Source: Haematobia irritans
Lineage: Eukaryota; Arthropoda; Insecta; Diptera; Muscidae
Length of the DNA: 64,000 nt
Reading direction: 5' to 3'
NCBI RefSeq assembly: GCF_050003625.1
Contig: NC_134398.1
Span: 80,384,003-80,448,002 of the forward strand
In this document: positions 62,180-64,000 of the stretch, piece after piece
How positions within the stretch are numbered: the first letter of the stretch is position 1
How the letters are laid out: the number at the start of each line of letters is the position of its first letter
Position numbers and translations under genes: made by a program
Notes under the pieces: generated by a model
What the model was told of the DNA's origin: nothing
The model's input: the letters and a program-made list of their open reading frames with translations, nothing else
The model's database searches: none

Positions 62180-62358
62180 CGGTCACACTAGGCAAATATT
62201 TGATAAAAATCAAACACGAATTCGTCACCACAGTGAAACCAGCATACATTCATAGCTCATATAGGAGTGATTTCCAAAAAAATCTCCAAATATTTCGAAA
62301 ATGCTCCTGAAAAAAAGTTTCACACACATTTTAATCAAACATTAGACTAGTGGGACCA
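62180..62358. mobile_element. short MITE with about 25-bp imperfect inverted ends
   Basis: CGGTCACACTAGGCAAATAT at the left and ATTAGACTAGTGGGACCA at the right are inverse with a few mismatches. Target duplication not identified. Confidence 0.6.
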
Positions 62359-62359
62359 T

Positions 62360-63200
62360 ACCCTTAGAGTACGCCCATTTTTTCATCATAATCAAGAATA
62401 AATATTCCAAATTAACTATCTCATCTGTCTGTTGCTTTTTTATGAGCATATCATTATTTAAATATATCAACGTAAGTGATGACTGTATTTAATATGTTAA
62501 GCATGTGTCTAAAAAAAGTAACACAAATACACGGTGCAAAAAAACGCTAACATTTGTTCAAGGATATTTGCTCCATAGATACTTTTTATATTTTCTGCTA
62601 CATTTTAATCATTTTGGTATGGATTAAGAGCTAAAGACGATTGACACTGTATTCGATTGTTATTTTTTTTTTTCGTATATTAACAAAACTTTCAAAATAA
62701 ATCCTAATTATATTTTGAATTTTTATTTCTTTAAACCTCAAATTTGTTTGTACACCAAATAGAAGAAACACAATTGTCACGATCATATTCCAAGAGCAAA
62801 AAATACGATTGTAGCTTTTTTGTTAGAAACATTTTCGCCGCAACCATGTTCGGCCAGTGCATGGTTGTCATCTAAAATGTTATGAATTTAATGAAAATAG
62901 TTTTGTCCGAATTAACCGAATATGCCCAGAAATATTGTTGTCGTAACTGAGAAAACATGATCACCATCAGAAAAAAGTTTTTCATAATTAAAAGAAAATG
63001 GTCCTAATCTAAAAATATACGATTTATTTGAAAAATCTTTTTTCGGTACTAGATCTGGGGAAATTTTTAGGGAAAAGTTGGCACTACAAACTAACATAGT
63101 GCCACCAAAAAAGTAAAGTGTAGGGTTTTAATTTGTTCACTACGTACATATCAACCTCCCTTTACATGGTATTTTTTATCATCTACACTGAATCAAAAAA
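62360..63200. other. intergenic, nothing recognised
   Basis: AT-rich, no coding, tandem or terminal structure recognised. Confidence 0.4.
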
Positions 63201-63204
63201 GTCT

Positions 63205-63360
63205 CCGTACAAGTAAACCTTTTTCTGTAATACAAATAATGTTGAAGAAATTATTCAATTTTATAAATTTTTTAAATTTTACCTTTCGCCTGGGCGGAGA
63301 ATCGAACCGAGGACCATACAGTTTGTAAGCCAACACCCTATCCATCTAGCCTATGCAAAC
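63205..63360 (-). repeat. tRNA-like SINE (third family)
   Basis: On the minus strand: box A-like TAGATGGATAGGGTGTTGG, then CTTACAAACTGTATGGTCC and box B-like CGGTTCGATTCTCCGCC, followed by a body ending in TTCTGTAATACAAA-related sequence (inverse). It is the free relative of the core inside the CACGG MITEs. Confidence 0.7.
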
Positions 63361-63410
63361 ATAACATTTTAGCTTGCAGCGCATTAACATTATTAACATA
63401 AACATACATT

Positions 63411-63975
63411 TATTGGCCACATGGAGCAGTGGTTAGCATGTCTGACTTGCATGCAAAGGGTCGTGAGTTCACTCCCTGCTCCGACCGAACACCACATTTA
63501 TTTATTTATTTTTATTTTTTTTTTTTTTAATTTACACATTTATATTTATACTATATTAAATTTTTATAATGAAACTTTGAAATGTGGGTTTTTAAAGATT
63601 TACAGTCAGAAACCGTGCTTGATATAAACGAAATGGGCTGAGCTTTTGGATAAAATATTATTTTTTATTGCAAAAATAACAATTTTGTAACAAAAAACTG
63701 TTTTTGGTACAAACATTTGAAATTTTGGAAGGGATTCAAAAACTCTAACAAAAAAAAAAACGTGGAGTCGAGTATAAACATACATAAATTATTTATAATA
63801 TACACATAAATTTATTGAGGCGTAGACAGTTTTTTACTAGCATTTAACACCATTTTAAATGCATTTAAAACTTATCGTGTTTTGTACTTAATTTCATTTT
63901 TACCTTTAAGGCCGGTATGAAGTTGGCATTATCGCTCTAAAATGAACAGGGTCATTTTAGAGCGATAATGCCTTT
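63411..63975 (+). repeat. long tRNA-headed SINE-like element, copy 2
   Basis: Head GGCCACATGGAGCAGTGGTT and GAGTTCACTCCCTGCTCCGA is tRNA-like with degenerate A and B boxes. The body (for example GAGTCGAGTATAAACATACA) is colinear with the inverse of 33540-34150. The 3' end is at or beyond the palindrome. Confidence 0.65.
63925..63972. repeat. perfect palindrome, 21-bp arms, 6-bp loop
   Basis: GGCATTATCGCTCTAAAATG plus A, loop ACAGGG, then the exact inverse. The related copy at 33545-33570 preserves only one arm. Confidence 0.95.
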
Positions 63976-64000
63976 TACTTTTCTTTAATAATTCATTTTA

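Noticed and set aside
63411..63490. tRNA gene
   Set aside because: Has box A/B-like motifs, but the arms do not fold into a proper cloverleaf by eye and the sequence belongs to a dispersed SINE-like element also present at 33540-34150.

Overview
This is insect nuclear DNA, most likely from a calyptrate muscid fly related to Haematobia or Stomoxys. The evidence is AT-rich non-coding sequence, short 63-74 bp spliceosomal introns, a nearly intact Himar1-type mariner (Himar1 was first described from the horn fly Haematobia irritans), tRNA-derived SINEs ending in CCTAACC repeats, and dispersed repeats built on a TATATGGGGGCTATAT core. The species name is an inference. There is no sign of bacterial DNA, CRISPR arrays or operons.

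Only one complete host gene is visible. It is a peroxisomal acyl-CoA oxidase of the ACOX3 type on the minus strand (coding exons from 36890 down to 20842). The five exons join in frame to a 692-residue protein with the FAD-site motifs, the TYEGD active-site segment and a C-terminal SKL peroxisome signal. Three coding introns are 63-74 bp; the third is 13.77 kb and is a stack of mobile elements. A second host-derived piece is a frameshifted, truncated TMEM65-like sequence at 15178-15916 (+).

Layout. 1-4.2 kb: a 4-kb hAT element with a perfect 8-bp target duplication, containing a dispersed repeat, a truncated mariner-like element and a hAT MITE. 4.2-5.5 kb: R1-like RT scrap and a MITE. 5.9-12.2 kb: a decayed 412/mdg1-like Gypsy retrotransposon (small membrane-protein ORF, gag, pol, RNase H, integrase) with two MITEs in pol. 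12.3-14.7 kb: 29-bp minisatellite and 153-bp tandem repeats. 15-20.5 kb: TMEM65 pseudogene and MITEs. 20.8-36.9 kb: ACOX3, whose giant intron holds a non-LTR retrotransposon split by a hAT element that is itself split by a TA-flanked MITE. 37-64 kb: intergenic DNA made almost entirely of transposons, including the Himar1 copy (42214-43506), an older mariner, two further copies of the truncated mariner-like element, SINEs, MITEs, (TA)n tracts and scraps of piggyBac-like and hAT transposases.

The most informative structure is the nesting. For many insertions the target duplication or the empty site can be read directly: 8 bp for hAT-like elements and TA for mariner-like ones. This allows the relative order of insertion to be worked out. 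One TA-flanked MITE family carries a tRNA-SINE-like segment in all three full copies seen here and seems to have spread together with it.
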